From the NCBI GenBank assembly GCA_948567375.1, contig OX419761.1, positions 26,228,501 through 26,292,500 of the forward strand: DNA of 64,000 bases, in the 5' to 3' direction. The notes under the pieces were generated by a model that had not been told where the DNA came from, did no database searches, and saw nothing but the letters and a program-made list of their open reading frames with translations. Origin of the DNA: Lunularia cruciata. Lineage: Eukaryota; Streptophyta; Marchantiopsida; Lunulariales; Lunulariaceae. This document shows positions 1 through 13,369 of this stretch, in pieces (position 1 is the first letter of the stretch; every line of letters starts with the position of its first letter). Both the position numbers and the translations under genes were made by a program.

Positions 1-2
1 TC

Positions 3-1615
3 GATGCTCTATCACGACGACATGATTTGAAGGATCTTCCTCTCATCACGGTAGCAACTACAACGGTGTCCATTGACCCTAAGGTCCATAATGAGTTTCA
101 ATTAGATCTACAACAAGATCCCTTCTTCCAAATGGTACACGGTCGTCTAACAACATGCAACAAGGAGTACAAAACCTTCTCTTTCAAGGAAGTCCTTTTA
201 TTCCATGCAGACCAGATCTATCTTCTAGCCAGAGGTGATCTTCGACTTGTGCGCCTTCAAGAAGCCCATGATTTACCAATAGCTAGTCACATGGGAGTAG
301 ACAAGACCTTGGGCACCCTCCAACGCCAATGGTGGTGGCCCAACATGACATGAGATGTTTGAGACTTTGTCCAATCATGTGAGAGTTGCAACGGAACAAG
401 ACCAGCAATCAGAAGCCGAGTGGACTCCTTCAACCACTCGCCATTCCATCTGCTTGCTGGGAGCATGTGAGCTTGGATCTCATCACATCCTTGCCAAAGA
501 CAAAACAAGGACACACCGCAATTGTGGTATTTATGGATAAGCTTAGTAAGCAAATCCACTTGGCACCAACCTGTGATATCGTGGATGCTCCAACCTTAGC
601 ACAAATCTACTTTGACAATGTCTTCAAGCATCATGGGATGCCATGTGTACTTATCTCCGACCGTGATCCTTGATTTACTGGGAAGTTTTGGCAAGCACTC
701 TTCTAGATACTCGGCACCAAGCTTGCTTTATCCACGGCCTATCATCCTCAGACTGATGGACAAACTGAATGCACAAATCGTACATTGGAGGATATGTTGT
801 GGGCCTTTGTCAATGTCCACCACACCAACTGGTATGTATGTCTTGCAACTGCAGAATTTACCTACAACAATTCCAAACAGGCAAGCACCGGATTTTCACC
901 CTTCTTTCTCAATTTTGGCCAAGATCCACTTGTTCCAGATTCTCTTCTTGCTCCCCCTCCCTCTCAGGTTCCTCATACTTCCACATTCTTGACCACTATA
1001 TCCCAATCTCTTCAACAAGCCAAGTCTCACCTTCTTGTTGCTCAGAATCACCAAAAACAATATGCGGACCACCATCGTCGTGATCTCACCTTTGTAGTTG
1101 GCGATAAAGTCATGCTATCCTCTAGTAACCTCCCTCTCCCACTTGATACCCAAGTTTGTAAACTTGCTCTTAATTGGATAGGACCCTTTGATATCACCCA
1201 CATTGTCTCTCCTGTTGCTTATCGTCTTGCCTTGCCTTGTCACATGCGTATCCATCCTGTCTTTCATGTTTCCAAGTTGAAACCCTTTGTTCCTAACCTC
1301 TCTTCCTTTTCCTCTCGAGTCCAACCTCTTCCTCTGCCTGTCCCTATCAATGATCATGAGGAGTACAAAGTTGATTGTATCCTTGCGCGTTGTCATATTC
1401 AACGAGGCCGTCGCCAACATACAGAGTACAAGGTCCTTTGGAAAGGGTATCCGCTTCATGATGCCACATGGGAACCTCTTTCCCACCTCCAAAATGCACA
1501 TATGGCCATCAAGGAATTCGAAGCTTCACTGGCAACGAGGACATCACTAACTAGCGGCAGGGGAATATGTAACAATATGGATTTAGCGACGAAGTTAGTT
1601 GGGCTTCCAAAGTAG
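3..1615 (+). pseudogene. Ty3/gypsy chromovirus Pol C-terminal part (RNase H end, integrase, chromodomain), broken
   Basis: The reading frame enters from outside the window with DALSRR, the usual end of the RNase H/connection part. An H2C2 zinc-binding integrase region follows, ending in WWWPNM near 345. After two TGA codons (351, 360) and a frameshift near 385, the integrase core continues from 386 to the end. All three catalytic acidic residues are visible: Asp in WEHVSLD, Asp in ISDRDP and Glu in HPQTDGQTE. The core is broken by TGA at 671-673 and TAG at 704-706. From about 785 come the GPFDITHIV region and a chromodomain (EYKVLWKGYP, ATWEP) at roughly 1400-1500. Chromodomain-bearing gypsy elements (chromoviruses) make the integrase that inserts their cDNA, often into chromatin of a given type. 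The copy is dead by several lesions. The family call is firm; the exact clade is not resolved. Confidence 0.93.
1554..1567 (+). promoter_or_regulatory. Polypurine tract of the gypsy element
   Basis: A purine-rich stretch (GCGGCAGGGGAATA) lies directly before TGTAAC, the likely first bases of the 3' LTR. This is the expected place for the plus-strand primer of reverse transcription. The Pol frame runs through it and stops 48 bp inside the LTR. Confidence 0.7.
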
Positions 1616-1636
1616 AGAATAAGACAAAATAGCCTA

Positions 1637-1859
1637 GAATATTCTAGAAGTATCTAAGAAGCTTCTTGGGAAACTTCCCGGTTAGCTTAGCTTGCACCTT
1701 AAATAAGTAGCTTCTAGAAGAAAGCTTCTAGAAGCTTCTAACTAGCTTAGCTTGCACTCCAAGTAGGCAGCTTCTAGGAGGAAGCTTCTTGAGAAGCTTC
1801 CTGGTTAACTTGGCTTGCACTCCAAGAAAGCGGCTCAAGGAAGCTTCTTGAGAAGCTTC
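1637..1859 (+). promoter_or_regulatory. Array of heat-shock-element-like motifs in the LTR U3
   Basis: Heat-shock factors bind alternating GAA and TTC units at 5-bp spacing. A perfect three-unit element GAA-TA-TTC-TA-GAA is at 1637-1649, and a perfect TTC-TA-GAA-GC-TTC is at 1726-1738. Two-unit GAA-nn-TTC sites occur at 1658-1665, 1670-1677, 1781-1788, 1793-1800, 1840-1847 and 1852-1859. They sit in a unit repeated about three times (CTTGCAC anchors at 1691, 1751 and 1814). The array lies 20-240 bp upstream of the TATA box, the right place for an enhancer. Heat induction is inference. Confidence 0.6.
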
Positions 1860-1878
1860 ATGGGTCTTGTATGCTACC

Positions 1879-1886
1879 TATAAATA
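1879..1886 (+). promoter_or_regulatory. TATA box of the LTR promoter
   Basis: TATAAATA lies just downstream of the heat-shock-like array. Transcription would be expected to start about 30 bp further on, near 1915, marking the U3/R border. Confidence 0.65.
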
Positions 1887-2200
1887 CCAAAGCCAAAGCT
1901 CATGCTAGGCATTCGGAGTTTTCCCTCATTCAAGTGTCCCAATGTGAGTTTCCATTCTCTTATTTCTCTCCTCGGTTTTGGTCTTTTACATTTAGTGAGT
2001 AATGGTTTGAGTCTTGAAGTGTTAGCCTTGGAGGAATATGGAGTTGGAGTTCTTTTCCTTTTAAGTCCATGGTGTGCTATTATAATAGCCATTAGAGGTT
2101 CATCTTGAGTTAGAGACAAACCGGCTCACATTTTTTATTCCAGTGCCGCGACTTCTTTAGAAGATAAGGTAATGTTTTGCATACAATTTTATATTTGACA

Positions 2201-3689
2201 CAAGGAGGCTATGAGAGCTCACTTGGAGAGAACATGGGGGGAGAAGAGAGTTGAATGCATGTTAGAAAACCAAGACCCTTTTGTATATCATGTAGTTCAT
2301 TATGATATCTTTGAGATGATATTGTACATCTTGTACACATGAGAGGATTTGGAGAGATTGTGTGAGATGAATTTTAGATTAAGGAGATTATGGTAATTTT
2401 GAGTAAAATCTCAAGTTTTAGATCTGGACTTGAAATTTCTATACATGATAGCTTGGGTTATTCTTTTATTACACTTGAAATCATTGTGAGAGCTAGTACA
2501 CGCATTGAGCTAGAATTTTTGGAAGTTGATAGGGTAAATTGCTCCTTAAACTACATGCTCTCTAGAAATTTGTATAGAGTTTACCATTTCTTCAATTTTC
2601 AATGGATTATTCTAGAACTTTCTAAGAAAATTTAGTGCGTAGTATTCTACTTTTTGACTCAAGAAGTAGAGAAAGATAGTTCCCGCACAAAAAGTTATGA
2701 GTTTTTAAAGTAAGGGGTGGTTTTTAGTCCAAATCTGAAATATGTGTGTTGAATAGAAAGATGTATGGCCAAATGGCTGAATGAAAGATCTGAAATTTTA
2801 TAAGGAAGGACAACATGGGATTTTAATCAGGTTTACAAAATTTCTAAGGATTGTGACATAAAAATTGAGAGCATTAAGTGATATTGTGAGGAGTGGTTGA
2901 TTCTAGAGAGTTGAAATCTCATGCATGAAAAGTGTGAGAACAACCAAAACATGCTTGAGTGTTTAGACTCATCTTGGAAGCATGGAGGATCTCCAAGAGT
3001 GCAAGTTGAAGGTATGCAAGGTTCCCCAAGGGTTTGAGGTGATTGTAGAGATGGATTTGAGGAAAAGAGATTTTAGAATAGAATTTGAAGATAGTGTTGA
3101 GAGGATCCAAAAACATACACCACTTGGAGGAAAGAGTGAGTCCAAATGATTTTTATATAGAAATAAGGGACATAAGGCAAGTTCATATCCGTTGATCTTT
3201 GAAAGCAAGAGATTGAGGGAGAGGAGAGGTTAACTTGACTTGGGTTTGCATGTTGGACCTCCTTCACCAAAATTAGGAGAGAAAAGATCTAAGACGAAGG
3301 AGTTGTGTGAGGTTTGTGGAGTAGAAGGACTTACTAAAGGACATGAGTGTAGTGGGGTAATAGCACTTTTAGAAATTCTGGTAAAATATTTTGGAGAGAG
3401 TCTTAGTATAGCTATAGAAATACTAACACCTCAATTAGTTCTCAAGATTAATGATGGAGATAATCTTTCAACTTACGGATAAACTATCCATGAGGTTTGA
3501 TTAATACGCATTCCAGGATTTGATGTTGCTTGAGAAATCTTGGAGTAACCTGAATATTTTTTGTTCCTTAGGATGGATTACTCTTGGATGGTGTTAGTCA
3601 TGTACATATTATTTTAGTTATATAGTGAGAGAAGAAAAAAATATTGAGAGAAAAGAGAAAGATAGTGAAGTGCTAAGATGGGAAACTTT
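2201..3689. other. No gene recognised; AT-rich, probably decayed repeat DNA
   Basis: Reading frames here are short and low in complexity, and none shows a domain I recognise. The stretch lies between two gypsy remnants and probably belongs to old retrotransposon sequence, but I see nothing specific to prove that. Confidence 0.4.
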
Positions 3690-4670
3690 AGGTTTTCTTT
3701 GGCAAGGATAAAGAAGATGTGGAGGCTTTTGTGAGAGACTTCAAGAGAGCTTTCATAGAAAATAATGAGAGGAGGAAGAATAAATGGGCCTCATTATTAC
3801 CAAATTTCTTTGAAGATGCAAGCAACCTTTACATAGTATAAGTCAGAATACCAAAAAAAAAAGAGAGTAGAGATGTGCAAGAAGAGTCTTGGGAGAGTTT
3901 GAATTCAATACTCATTGAGAACTTTCTTCTAGATGAGATTTATGAAAGATTGATGAGTGAGGTTACCTTCTCCAAACAAGGGGAAGGAGAGAAAGTGAGA
4001 GTGTATGTAGAAAGATTAGAGAAGCAAGAGTCCAGATTTTGTATAGTGTTGAGGAAGGGTAGAGATGATATAAAGACTATATGATTGGCAAAATAGCCAT
4101 GCTTACCCAGAATTTTATGGGAGAGTTGAGACTATAAATAAGAAGCAAGGTGAGATATGAGAAACTTCCTTCCAAGGTTGAAGCTATCAACATTACAATT
4201 CATATGGAGGAGAGTTTGGAAGGGGATGAGAGTGATTTGGTGGTGAAGGAGGTTGTGTATTATCCTCAAGGTTACAAGTATGGTGGAATTTTTGATACTT
4301 TGGTGGCAAGGGTTGCACCACAAGTCGTTGTTGCTATGGTTCTTGCACCTCTACCAAAAGATCCAATTCAAACTATCAAAGAATAAATTGCAGATCTCAA
4401 GATCAACTTAGTGCAACTATGGGGAAGAGAAAGTTCGATCAGAATGTAGGAAGAGGGCCTAGTAGTTATGGAAAATATCCATATAGAGGAGGCAAACCAA
4501 CCAATAATACAATGATAGAAATTGTTGATGTGGAAGAAGAGGTCACATCCAAAGGAATTGCCCAAATTCCACTTATTATGGAGGAATGTGTTATGAGGGA
4601 GCCAATAGAGTGCAAGAGGAAAGGAGTGAAACCTAAGTGGCTCTTGATCCAAATAAAGGTAAGAAGATAA
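3690..4670 (+). pseudogene. Ty3/gypsy gag remnant
   Basis: Conceptual translation with frame changes gives a retrotransposon Gag pattern. It has an FFGKDKEDVEAFVRDFKR stretch near 3690-3745, then KWASLLPNFFEDA near 3786-3825. Next comes a region from 3875 with W-x2-LNSILIENF, GEGEKVRVYVERLEKQ (4000-4030) and a basic glycine-rich part (RGPSSYGKYPYRGGK) near 4450-4490. This order matches the Retrotrans_gag domain followed by a basic tail. Stops, a poly(A) slip at about 3850 and frameshifts break it. Gag would have packaged element RNA. I see no intact zinc knuckle. Confidence 0.6.
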
Positions 4671-4895
4671 AATTCATAGATGTGGTTGAGAGCAAGTATG
4701 AGAAAGAGGAGTGCTCAAACTCCAAAGGTCTTAATTAGGATGTTTTGACACAAGAAGATAAGAGAGTTTGTTTTCTAGAGGATGTATACTCTTCTTAAGG
4801 ATCCTAGCAAGGATACTCAATCTTATGCCTACTAGGAGCACTTGCACTAGTATTTCAACACCATCAACAAAAAAACACTCCTGTAATACCAAGAG

Positions 4896-5185
4896 CAAGC
4901 CATATGATCTAGATGTGAAATTTGGTTTGTTAACATCTAGAATGATGTTAAACATGATGGTCAAAATAGATCAGATTAAAGTATCACCAAAAGAATACTT
5001 CTACTAATAGAGCAGAAACCGAAATGGACTTGAGAACCTTAGAACCAATAGCTAGACATATGATTTAAAGGTGAGAATTAGTTTAGTAACATCTAGAAGG
5101 ATATTAGACATGATGGACTAAACATATTAGAAAGAGGTATCACCAAAAGGGGACTTCTACAAATGTAGTAGGAACCGAAATATGC
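4896..5185 (+). repeat. Diverged tandem duplication, 156-bp period
   Basis: A block with AACATCTAGAA at 4932 followed by a GTATCACCAAAAG..ACTTCTAC pattern recurs at 5088 with about 75-80 percent identity by eye. Both copies end in a GAACCGAAAT motif. No coding function is seen. Confidence 0.6.
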
Positions 5186-5425
5186 CTAAAATCTTTGAAG
5201 GCAATTTTGGAGGCCTAAATGGATGAATTAGGCCTCAAAAATTTGTACTTTCTCCCCCTCCCCCTCCCAATGCAGGAAAGGCTGGCCTTACCTTACCCTG
5301 CTTTGTCTCATCAAGAGCTTTCCAATGGTACCTTACTCACATGATTCTAAGACTCCTACAAGAAGATTCTCTAAAAGATTCCCTCCGGTCAAAGCTTGTT
5401 TGACCAGCTAGATAGGACCTAGACC

Positions 5426-5516
5426 GACATGTCACCCATCCAAGTAAGTAATCCAAGGATGGAGCTTGCTGACATGTCACCTATCTGTGTGCCTAATCCT
5501 ATGGTGGAGCTTCCTT
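5426..5516 (+). repeat. Two imperfect 45-bp direct repeats in an LTR-like stretch
   Basis: GACATGTCACC starts at 5426 and again at 5471, and each is followed by a similar GTA/TAATCC/TGGAGCTT pattern. A TATA-like TATATAATAAAG lies at about 5536, so this could be a decayed LTR promoter; I did not find LTR ends. Confidence 0.45.
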
Positions 5517-5611
5517 GGAGGACATCCTCTTTGTCTATATAATAAAGAGAAGGTGCTCCTTTGGGGCATCAAATGTTTGAGTGTGAAATCTTTGTTTTCT
5601 CTCTTCTCCTG

Positions 5612-5637
5612 TCCTTGGAGTATTAAAACTCCAAGGA
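5612..5637 (+). repeat. Perfect inverted repeat (10-bp stem, 6-nt loop)
   Basis: TCCTTGGAGT is followed by ATTAAA and ACTCCAAGGA. The hairpin lies downstream of the TATA-like site near 5536, in what may be an old LTR or leader. Its function is unknown. Confidence 0.5.
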
Positions 5638-5689
5638 AGAAGTTGGGATGGAGGACTTCTTCATCTCAAAGTAACAACAACATTACAAT

Positions 5690-6215
5690 ATATTGGAGGA
5701 TGTTTGTAGTCATAAGGCTAACATCACAATGGGCCAACTTATTGCTTTGAATCCTACCTTGAGAAAGGAGCTTAGAGTTGGTTTGAGTTCTACAAGGAGC
5801 AAGAGGAAGAAGAAAGAAAAAGAGAAAGATCTAGTATCAATGGGTGGTGGTGTATGCCAAACCAACACCATGGGAGGCTTGTGAACAATACCTCCAAGAT
5901 TGATGTGACAGTAAATGGTCATAGAGTAAATGGTCACTTGTTGATGGAAGATCTGTAGTGAGTGCCATGTCAGAGAGGTTGATGAAGAAGTTGGGTATGA
6001 TACCCTCTAGCCCTTAAATATTTGTGGTAAGCATAGCAAACAAGCAACAAGTTTTACCACTATGGGTGATGGATAAGGTGATACTTTTAGTTGTGGGAGT
6101 TCAAAATCTCATGACTTTCCAAGTCTTGAAGGATTCAAGCTATGATTTACTTCTTGAAAGGCCATGGTTGAGAGCAAATATAAAGCCGTTGAGACCTAAG
6201 GAATCAAAAGGCTAA
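5690..6215 (+). pseudogene. Ty3/gypsy gag-protease remnant (aspartic protease)
   Basis: The frame beginning near 5693 gives GQLIALNPTLRKELR followed by a Lys/Arg-rich linker. After frame changes comes KIDVTVNGHRV, then a frame at 6024-6215 with MTFQVLKDSSYDLLLERPWL. These are the start and end of the retropepsin-like domain of plant gypsy elements, where the last motif is usually (L)LGRPWL. The catalytic D-S/T-G motif is destroyed. The remnant is followed directly by an inverted LINE fragment. Whether it belongs to the gag remnant upstream cannot be told. Confidence 0.6.
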
Positions 6216-6535
6216 AAACACAATACAAATCATTCACATAGTTACAAAACTCTTTCAAGTCCAACAATGGAGATTGACATCTAACAAAAAAATCTTCCAA
6301 AAGACCTTGGGATTGCTCCTTAGTTTAGTGCTCAACTCAACCTTCTTAGGTCTCAGAAATGCTATTTTCTTGCAGTTCACCAACTTTCTATAAGAGACAA
6401 AAACCAGATTTTTTTGGCAATCTGATCAGGAGACCTATCCATAGCTTTGATCCTTGCCATTTTAAAATCAGCATCATACCACTTATTGCAAGGGAGAACC
6501 AAGTCTCTTCCTATGAGATGCTTTTGGAAAAAAAG
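6195..6535 (-). mobile_element. Old LINE fragment (3' tip joined to ORF2 middle)
   Basis: On the minus strand this matches the LINE family of the right half of the window. 6195-6230 corresponds to its 3'UTR (AAAGGCTAAAAACACAATAC), and about 6270-6530 to ORF2 codons around the Arg-rich linker before the RT (the region found at 35700-36000). There is a large internal deletion, and divergence is clearly greater than among the copies after 13.6 kb, so this is an early insertion. Confidence 0.75.
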
Positions 6536-6539
6536 TAAT

Positions 6540-6870
6540 ATCATTGAGATATAGTTCTATGTCCTTCCTTATTGCACTAAAGGAGTTCATCATATAGCAA
6601 TGGAATGTTGCAAGATAATTTGCAACTCAAAAGGCATCATTGGTAAACATAGGTGGCCCAATCCATGATAAAGGTAGTCTTGTATTGATCTTCTCAAGCA
6701 ATGCCAATTTGGTTGTAGTCAAGAGACCTATCCATGAATGAGACACATTGGCTACAGGCCACGTTGTCCAATAGTGTGTCTATGAATGGGATTGGAAAGG
6801 GTTTTTGGACGGTCTAAGCATTCAAATTTTGGAAGTCCACACAAATGCATACCTATGCATATCCAAGTGA
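6540..6870 (-). pseudogene. Ty3/gypsy reverse transcriptase remnant, inverted
   Basis: Minus-strand conceptual translation gives CVDFQNLN, then PFPIPFIDTLLDNVA, then SFMDRSLDYNQI and FIMDWATYVY. These correspond to the gypsy RT motifs VDFRxLN, PLPxID, FSGYNQI and T.WGTY.y. Several stops and frame changes are present. It is in the opposite orientation to the gag-protease remnant at 5690-6215, so the old element has been inverted or comes from another insertion. Confidence 0.65.
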
Positions 6871-8107
6871 TGCTCGCCGGTCTCATTCCACCATAGCCAG
6901 GAACTCAAAGGCTCAACATCAGAGAAGTGAGTTCTCTAGAGCTGCACTTTGAAAGTATACCTTTGGACTCAAGCTAGGTCTAAAACCCTAACATTCCCAC
7001 TGATGGCACACTCGATGGTGCAAACGGTGCAAAGTAATGGTGTGCCCCACCATGAAGTTGGTACCCCAAACACAAAATCTGACCGCCGGAAAATAGTCTT
7101 TGAGAAACTCCTGAAATAACTCTAACTACTATCACTACAACTCTAGTGTCCAAGCAATCTAGATGCGACACTACAAATGGCATGAAAATACCCATGAGTT
7201 CATGTAGTCATAAGAAAACACATCTCAAAACTCTCAAAAGAGGTCTCAATAGGTAGGCAGACCTCAATTGACACATTGGTGCTAACCTTAACATATTTAG
7301 GCTCCTCACTTGTGTGTGAAAGGTCAAGATTGTGAAACTCATCTATGACATGTAAGTAAAGTGGACGGTCGCAACTATTTGCTCTAGACGTTTCTCCAAA
7401 AAATTATCATTGCAATCTATCTTGGTGCATTGTCTGATACACTTCATGTTCCTTTTTTTTTGCTTCTCCACACAATCATCAACAATGGTAAGAGCTTGTC
7501 CAAAAATGGCTCAAGCTGCTAGGATGGAGAACTATCATCCATAGTAATAGTTGGAATAACCTCTTTATGTGTAATAGGCTTCCTTGCTTCTCCTCGAGAG
7601 ATAAAGAGTATCATTAGGGGGAGGTCCATTAAAATGAATGGATTCCTTATCCAAGTCTTCATGCTGATAATCAATATCATCTTTGATATAAAAGCAAGAG
7701 GTAGTTGTAGCTTTGTGGTTATGTTCCCGCATGTAAGGCAAGGGGAACATTGTGTGGGGGAAAACTCCATCACCAGACTTAAGAGGGCAATGCTTTGAGT
7801 TTGAGGAGGTGTTTTGGGGCCATGGAATCATTCATGCAAAGAATGTTTTGTGATTATGGTGGAAGAGTGGGGCTAAGGTCATGTGATATTGTGGCACTTG
7901 TTACCTCAAATGTGGCATGACCACTCATATTTATTTTTTATAAACAAAAAATTAAAAATGGCATCTATGATTTCCTCATTACTATCAATGAGAGAAAGAC
8001 TCCATGTATCAATTCCAAAACTTGGTTCTCCTTCATGATCCAATCTTGATACAGATTCTGTTGGTACATGCACAATAAACAATGAAATATAAAGGAAGAA
8101 ATACACA
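6871..8107. other. Decayed repeat sequence without a recognised gene
   Basis: Bases 6790-7020 on the minus strand resemble 13370-13600 on the plus strand, so part of this is a dispersed repeat, probably the gypsy segment upstream of the RT. Minus-strand frames at 7519-7831 are open for 84-88 codons but show no domain I know and overlap each other in two frames, so I do not call them genes. Confidence 0.45.
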
Positions 8108-8295
8108 AAGAATCAAAAGGCTAAAAATATAATACAAATCACATGAAATGCTCATGACCCTAGGGCATTTGACCAATCTGTAACAAATTGATCCGATGTA
8201 TACTAATCCCGGTCATACACTTCCTTAACACTAAAGCATCAATATGTAGGAGAGCTTAGAAATTACTACAACTAATATGATGTCTAAGTGAGATT
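8108..8295 (-). mobile_element. LINE 3'-end fragment
   Basis: The minus strand shows the LINE 3'UTR and the last codons of ORF2, matching 33700-33860. They include the ACCAATCTGTAACAAATTG hairpin region and the CCTAGGGCAT stop region, with many substitutions. It is 5'-truncated and lies 250 bp from the end of the peroxidase coding sequence. Confidence 0.75.
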
Positions 8296-8550
8296 TGAGG
8301 ATGAGTTGAGGCCAAGGAGGTAAAGAGTCATTTAACTGAAATGAGAAGCAAGAGCTACAATAGAAACCCTAGTGAAGTTGGAAAGTTTAGATGAGTCGGT
8401 TGTAGCTTGGATTGAGCATGGTTCTCCATACCTAAACTTTTAGTTGGGAACAATTAAAAGTCAACGACATTTGACTTAGAATAATTTAAATCTGAGGTTA
8501 TTTGCAATTTCGATCACTAAGCTTTAAAATGCTAATTGCCCTTCACGTAA

Positions 8551-10496
<1,946 letters not shown>

Positions 10497-10530
10497 GATA
10501 TGTTTGTGAGGAGAAGAAAGAGAAAGAACT

Positions 10531-13150
10531 ATCAGCAGAAAATTAACGAGAAATTGTTCGAGGTTGAGCCGGGATTCAAAGTAGGTCCGTTCTTTCTATC
10601 TCAGACCACGCTGAGATGGAGAAAATGGTGTTGTCTGCCACTGGAACGCCATGTATAGGAGGTCGTGCAGCATCCGTATCCAATGTTGCTGTAGACCTGA
10701 GATGTTCCCTGGAGCTCGCACACCCGCCCTCAAGATTGATATCGCATGTTCTTGTTGACAACTCATTTCCATGACTTCCTCACACTCTATTGTGGCCCTG
10801 TTCAGCGAGGCGAGGTTGTGGGTGTTTAGCGGGATTGTAGGAGCCTAGTAACTGCACGGGATGAACATTCTGTACCGCCAAACAAGTGAGGTTATGTACA
10901 CTTGATGCATTCGACGATCGAAACCTTAAATGGCCGATCGATAGCTATATACCACATGTGCAGACAAGATCTCATGATTCGTGTAAGATGGTGAATAATC
11001 TTCTGCCACATTGGCTCAGTGAAACCATGAAACGAAAAATCCTCCACAACAGTTTTTACTTGCACTCTTTCATGATTCTCGTCCTTATTGGCAAGCCCAT
11101 GTTTGTTGTAGTTAGAATCTGTATATGCAGAATCCAGTTCGGAAAGTAGATTCTGAATTTTACTTCTGATAACGCAGAGTTGGTACCATCCCTCGGAAGT
11201 ATAAATCCAACGTAAGAACAGAAAAGGCAATTTCGATTTCGACATATGGAATAATGTTTGCGAGTTTCGGGACATGAAGCATGCTTACGTAAGGTGTTGC
11301 AATTCCAGGTTGCTTTTGAGTGAAGTTCTTCTCATCGCTAGGTGAAAGAAAGGCGTAAATGCAAGTGAAACTTCCGGTTTGGTAAACATATTTCTAGCTT
11401 TCTAATTATAGCATAAATGTAAGCCAGTATGTAAACTCTTGCCATAGACATGTACTGTGTCCGAAAAGTTGAGAGTGGTTTGCCAATAGTACTTGAAAAC
11501 GAGTAATCTACAGAAAAGCACGAGCATACTCTAGATCGTCGCCATTTACTCCACCTTGCGATCACCCAGGCGGATAGTCTGGCCTCCATACCATATATAT
11601 CAGCCCAAACATCGGATGCCCCATGCCGAAACGATAATTTTATACTCATGCGCATTGCGAAGAATTACGTTAAGTGAAATCTAGGCCAGTGGCCATCGAA
11701 CTGTGTTGTGCCTTAGTGTGCAATAAGGAAGCAAAGATTTGGGCGGACCGGGTCAAATCGCCAGAAAAGCTACAGTACAGCTCTATGTACATCCTCCACG
11801 ATGCACAATGAGTTCAGCGAACTTTGGGTGCATCCCTGTACGTAAGATTTACTCTTCTATCAAGAAACGCAAACGCTCCAGTTTTCTTAACGTAGTAAGC
11901 AAACTACATTCTATAAAGATATGTGGTAAGGGGATCGTTAGCTTCTGTTCGAGAGTATTCTAAGTTAACTCTTAAGGAACATAACATAACCGAGCTCTTG
12001 GCTCCTGACTGAAAGCTCGCTGAGAGTTCAATTAGATCTTGAACCTTGACCATGATATCATCAATCACATCGCTTAATTTACATCTTTAGCCAGTCCAGT
12101 GCTGTTTGCACGGAATATGCAGAGATCACTCTGGCCTGAAACATGGAGCCAGAACCTGCTATCCTGTATGCCAAAAACACTGTATGATCATATGCATCAA
12201 TATCCTCGTCCTCGATAGTCTTTTTGAACTTCGAACATACTAACGATTCGAAAGGTCAAGTGCAGAGGGTCCCCACATGCGGACCAATGCTCGAGGATCA
12301 TCCACCTTGATGAAAGGGTGTCTTAAAAGATCCGGTTGTGTACGGTGCTTGATAAGGTCTCTCTTAGCAAATTGTGGAACGCAATATATCGTCTGGCTAT
12401 TCTTTACATTCCAAACGCTGTTTCATAGATCTGGGATGTTGTTTGATTTCTAGATTCAAGTCCACTTGGAGACGGTGGGCACATATTGCAACAGATTCGA
12501 ATACCTTCTTGTATGAAACCTAGTGTCTTATCGCTGAATCAAAAGCAATGTCTAACCTTTCTACAATCGTAGACTGATATATTAAGGACATAAAATAATA
12601 ATAACGTATCATGTTGCATCTGTTTCTGTGCCAAAGGATATCATCATAACGTGACAAGGTCTGAAATTAGTTTAATTCAATACAAATATAACGTAGCCAC
12701 TGTAGAAGTTCGTGAGACCATGAAGTGTAACAACCTCAAATAGATCTTCTGAGAAGAAATCCTAATAGTTTCACAAGTCTAGAGTAACCAGTGACGGTCT
12801 ACAAATTTAAGCATCAAGACATAAAACAGTAATTAATATTATCAAACAAAGCATATTTTACTATGCATGTTTATTATTATTTGTGTGGCTCAATTGCATA
12901 TTCTGAAAAAACTACCGTAACCGGGGATGCTCACTAGTCCTTCTACCGTATATTCTTTCAGACTCTAAAGGGCGTTTCAAAAATGAATTTGACGTGAATT
13001 GGACATTCCCGTAAACGTAAAGAGCCCTAGAATTATTTATGAGTACCATAAGCCAAAATAGGTACATTGATCTAAAGATCCCATGGAAATATTTATTCAT
13101 AGCACTTTCAACCCGTTGAGAGACATTTGATAGCACATTACTTGTGGGTC
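10531..13150. other. Intergenic region, nothing recognised
   Basis: Upstream of the peroxidase I see no open frame with a known domain, no tRNA-like fold and no clear transposon. The frames at 10576-10761, 10886-11275 and 11338-11655 are short and overlap on both strands. Base composition is less repetitive than the flanks, so some of this may be the peroxidase promoter or unique spacer. Confidence 0.4.
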
Positions 13151-13252
13151 TATTGCCGTACACACACACAATAACTTTTGGCATAACATTTGTAGCACCA
13201 AATATTGCCGTACACACATACAATAACTTTTGGCATAACATTTGTAGCACCG
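13151..13252 (+). repeat. Tandem duplication, 52-bp unit, two copies
   Basis: TATTGCCGTACACACA starts at 13151 and 13203, and both units end in TTTGTAGCACC. Only two or three substitutions separate the copies, so the duplication is recent compared with the surrounding sequence. It contains a short CA repeat. Confidence 0.8.
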
Positions 13253-13369
13253 AAGTTAGTTTACTTGGACGTTGGAGTAGTGTTGGAAGTTATAGTATTT
13301 TGATAGTTTCTCATGAATTACTTTGGCGGTTGGATTTCATGTCAAGGCTACTTATCATAAGGCGAGACA

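Larger units (their letters stand above)
1568..2200 (+). mobile_element. 3' LTR of the chromovirus (3' border approximate)
   Basis: The LTR starts at TGTAAC right after the polypurine tract. It contains a U3 with triplicated 60-bp repeats, then a TATA box at 1879-1886, then a presumed R/U5. I could not fix the 3' border because the 5' LTR lies outside the window. The end at about 2200 is a guess from where LTR-like sequence fades. No target-site duplication could be checked. Confidence 0.6.

Noticed and set aside
1684-1860. LTR repeats as mere HindIII-site (AAGCTT) palindromes
   Set aside because: Palindromic AAGCTT alone would explain the two-unit sites, but the perfect three-unit elements at 1637 and 1726 with 5-bp spacing go beyond that, so the heat-shock reading was kept with moderate confidence.
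7519-7831. Overlapping minus-strand frames of 84 and 88 codons as a host gene
   Set aside because: No domain, two frames open over the same DNA, and the area is flanked by gypsy and LINE remnants; there is no support for a gene.
10576-10761. Small minus-strand frame upstream of the peroxidase, possible upstream gene
   Set aside because: 61 codons of mixed composition, no recognisable domain, and no separate promoter; it could be part of the peroxidase upstream region.
12912-13250. 112-codon minus-strand frame
   Set aside because: It is created by the 52-bp tandem duplication and contains repeated peptide words from it; no domain or conserved start.
13151-13252. 52-bp duplication considered as a CRISPR or regulatory array
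   Set aside because: There are only two copies, no spacers, and the host is a plant nucleus; a simple tandem duplication explains it.
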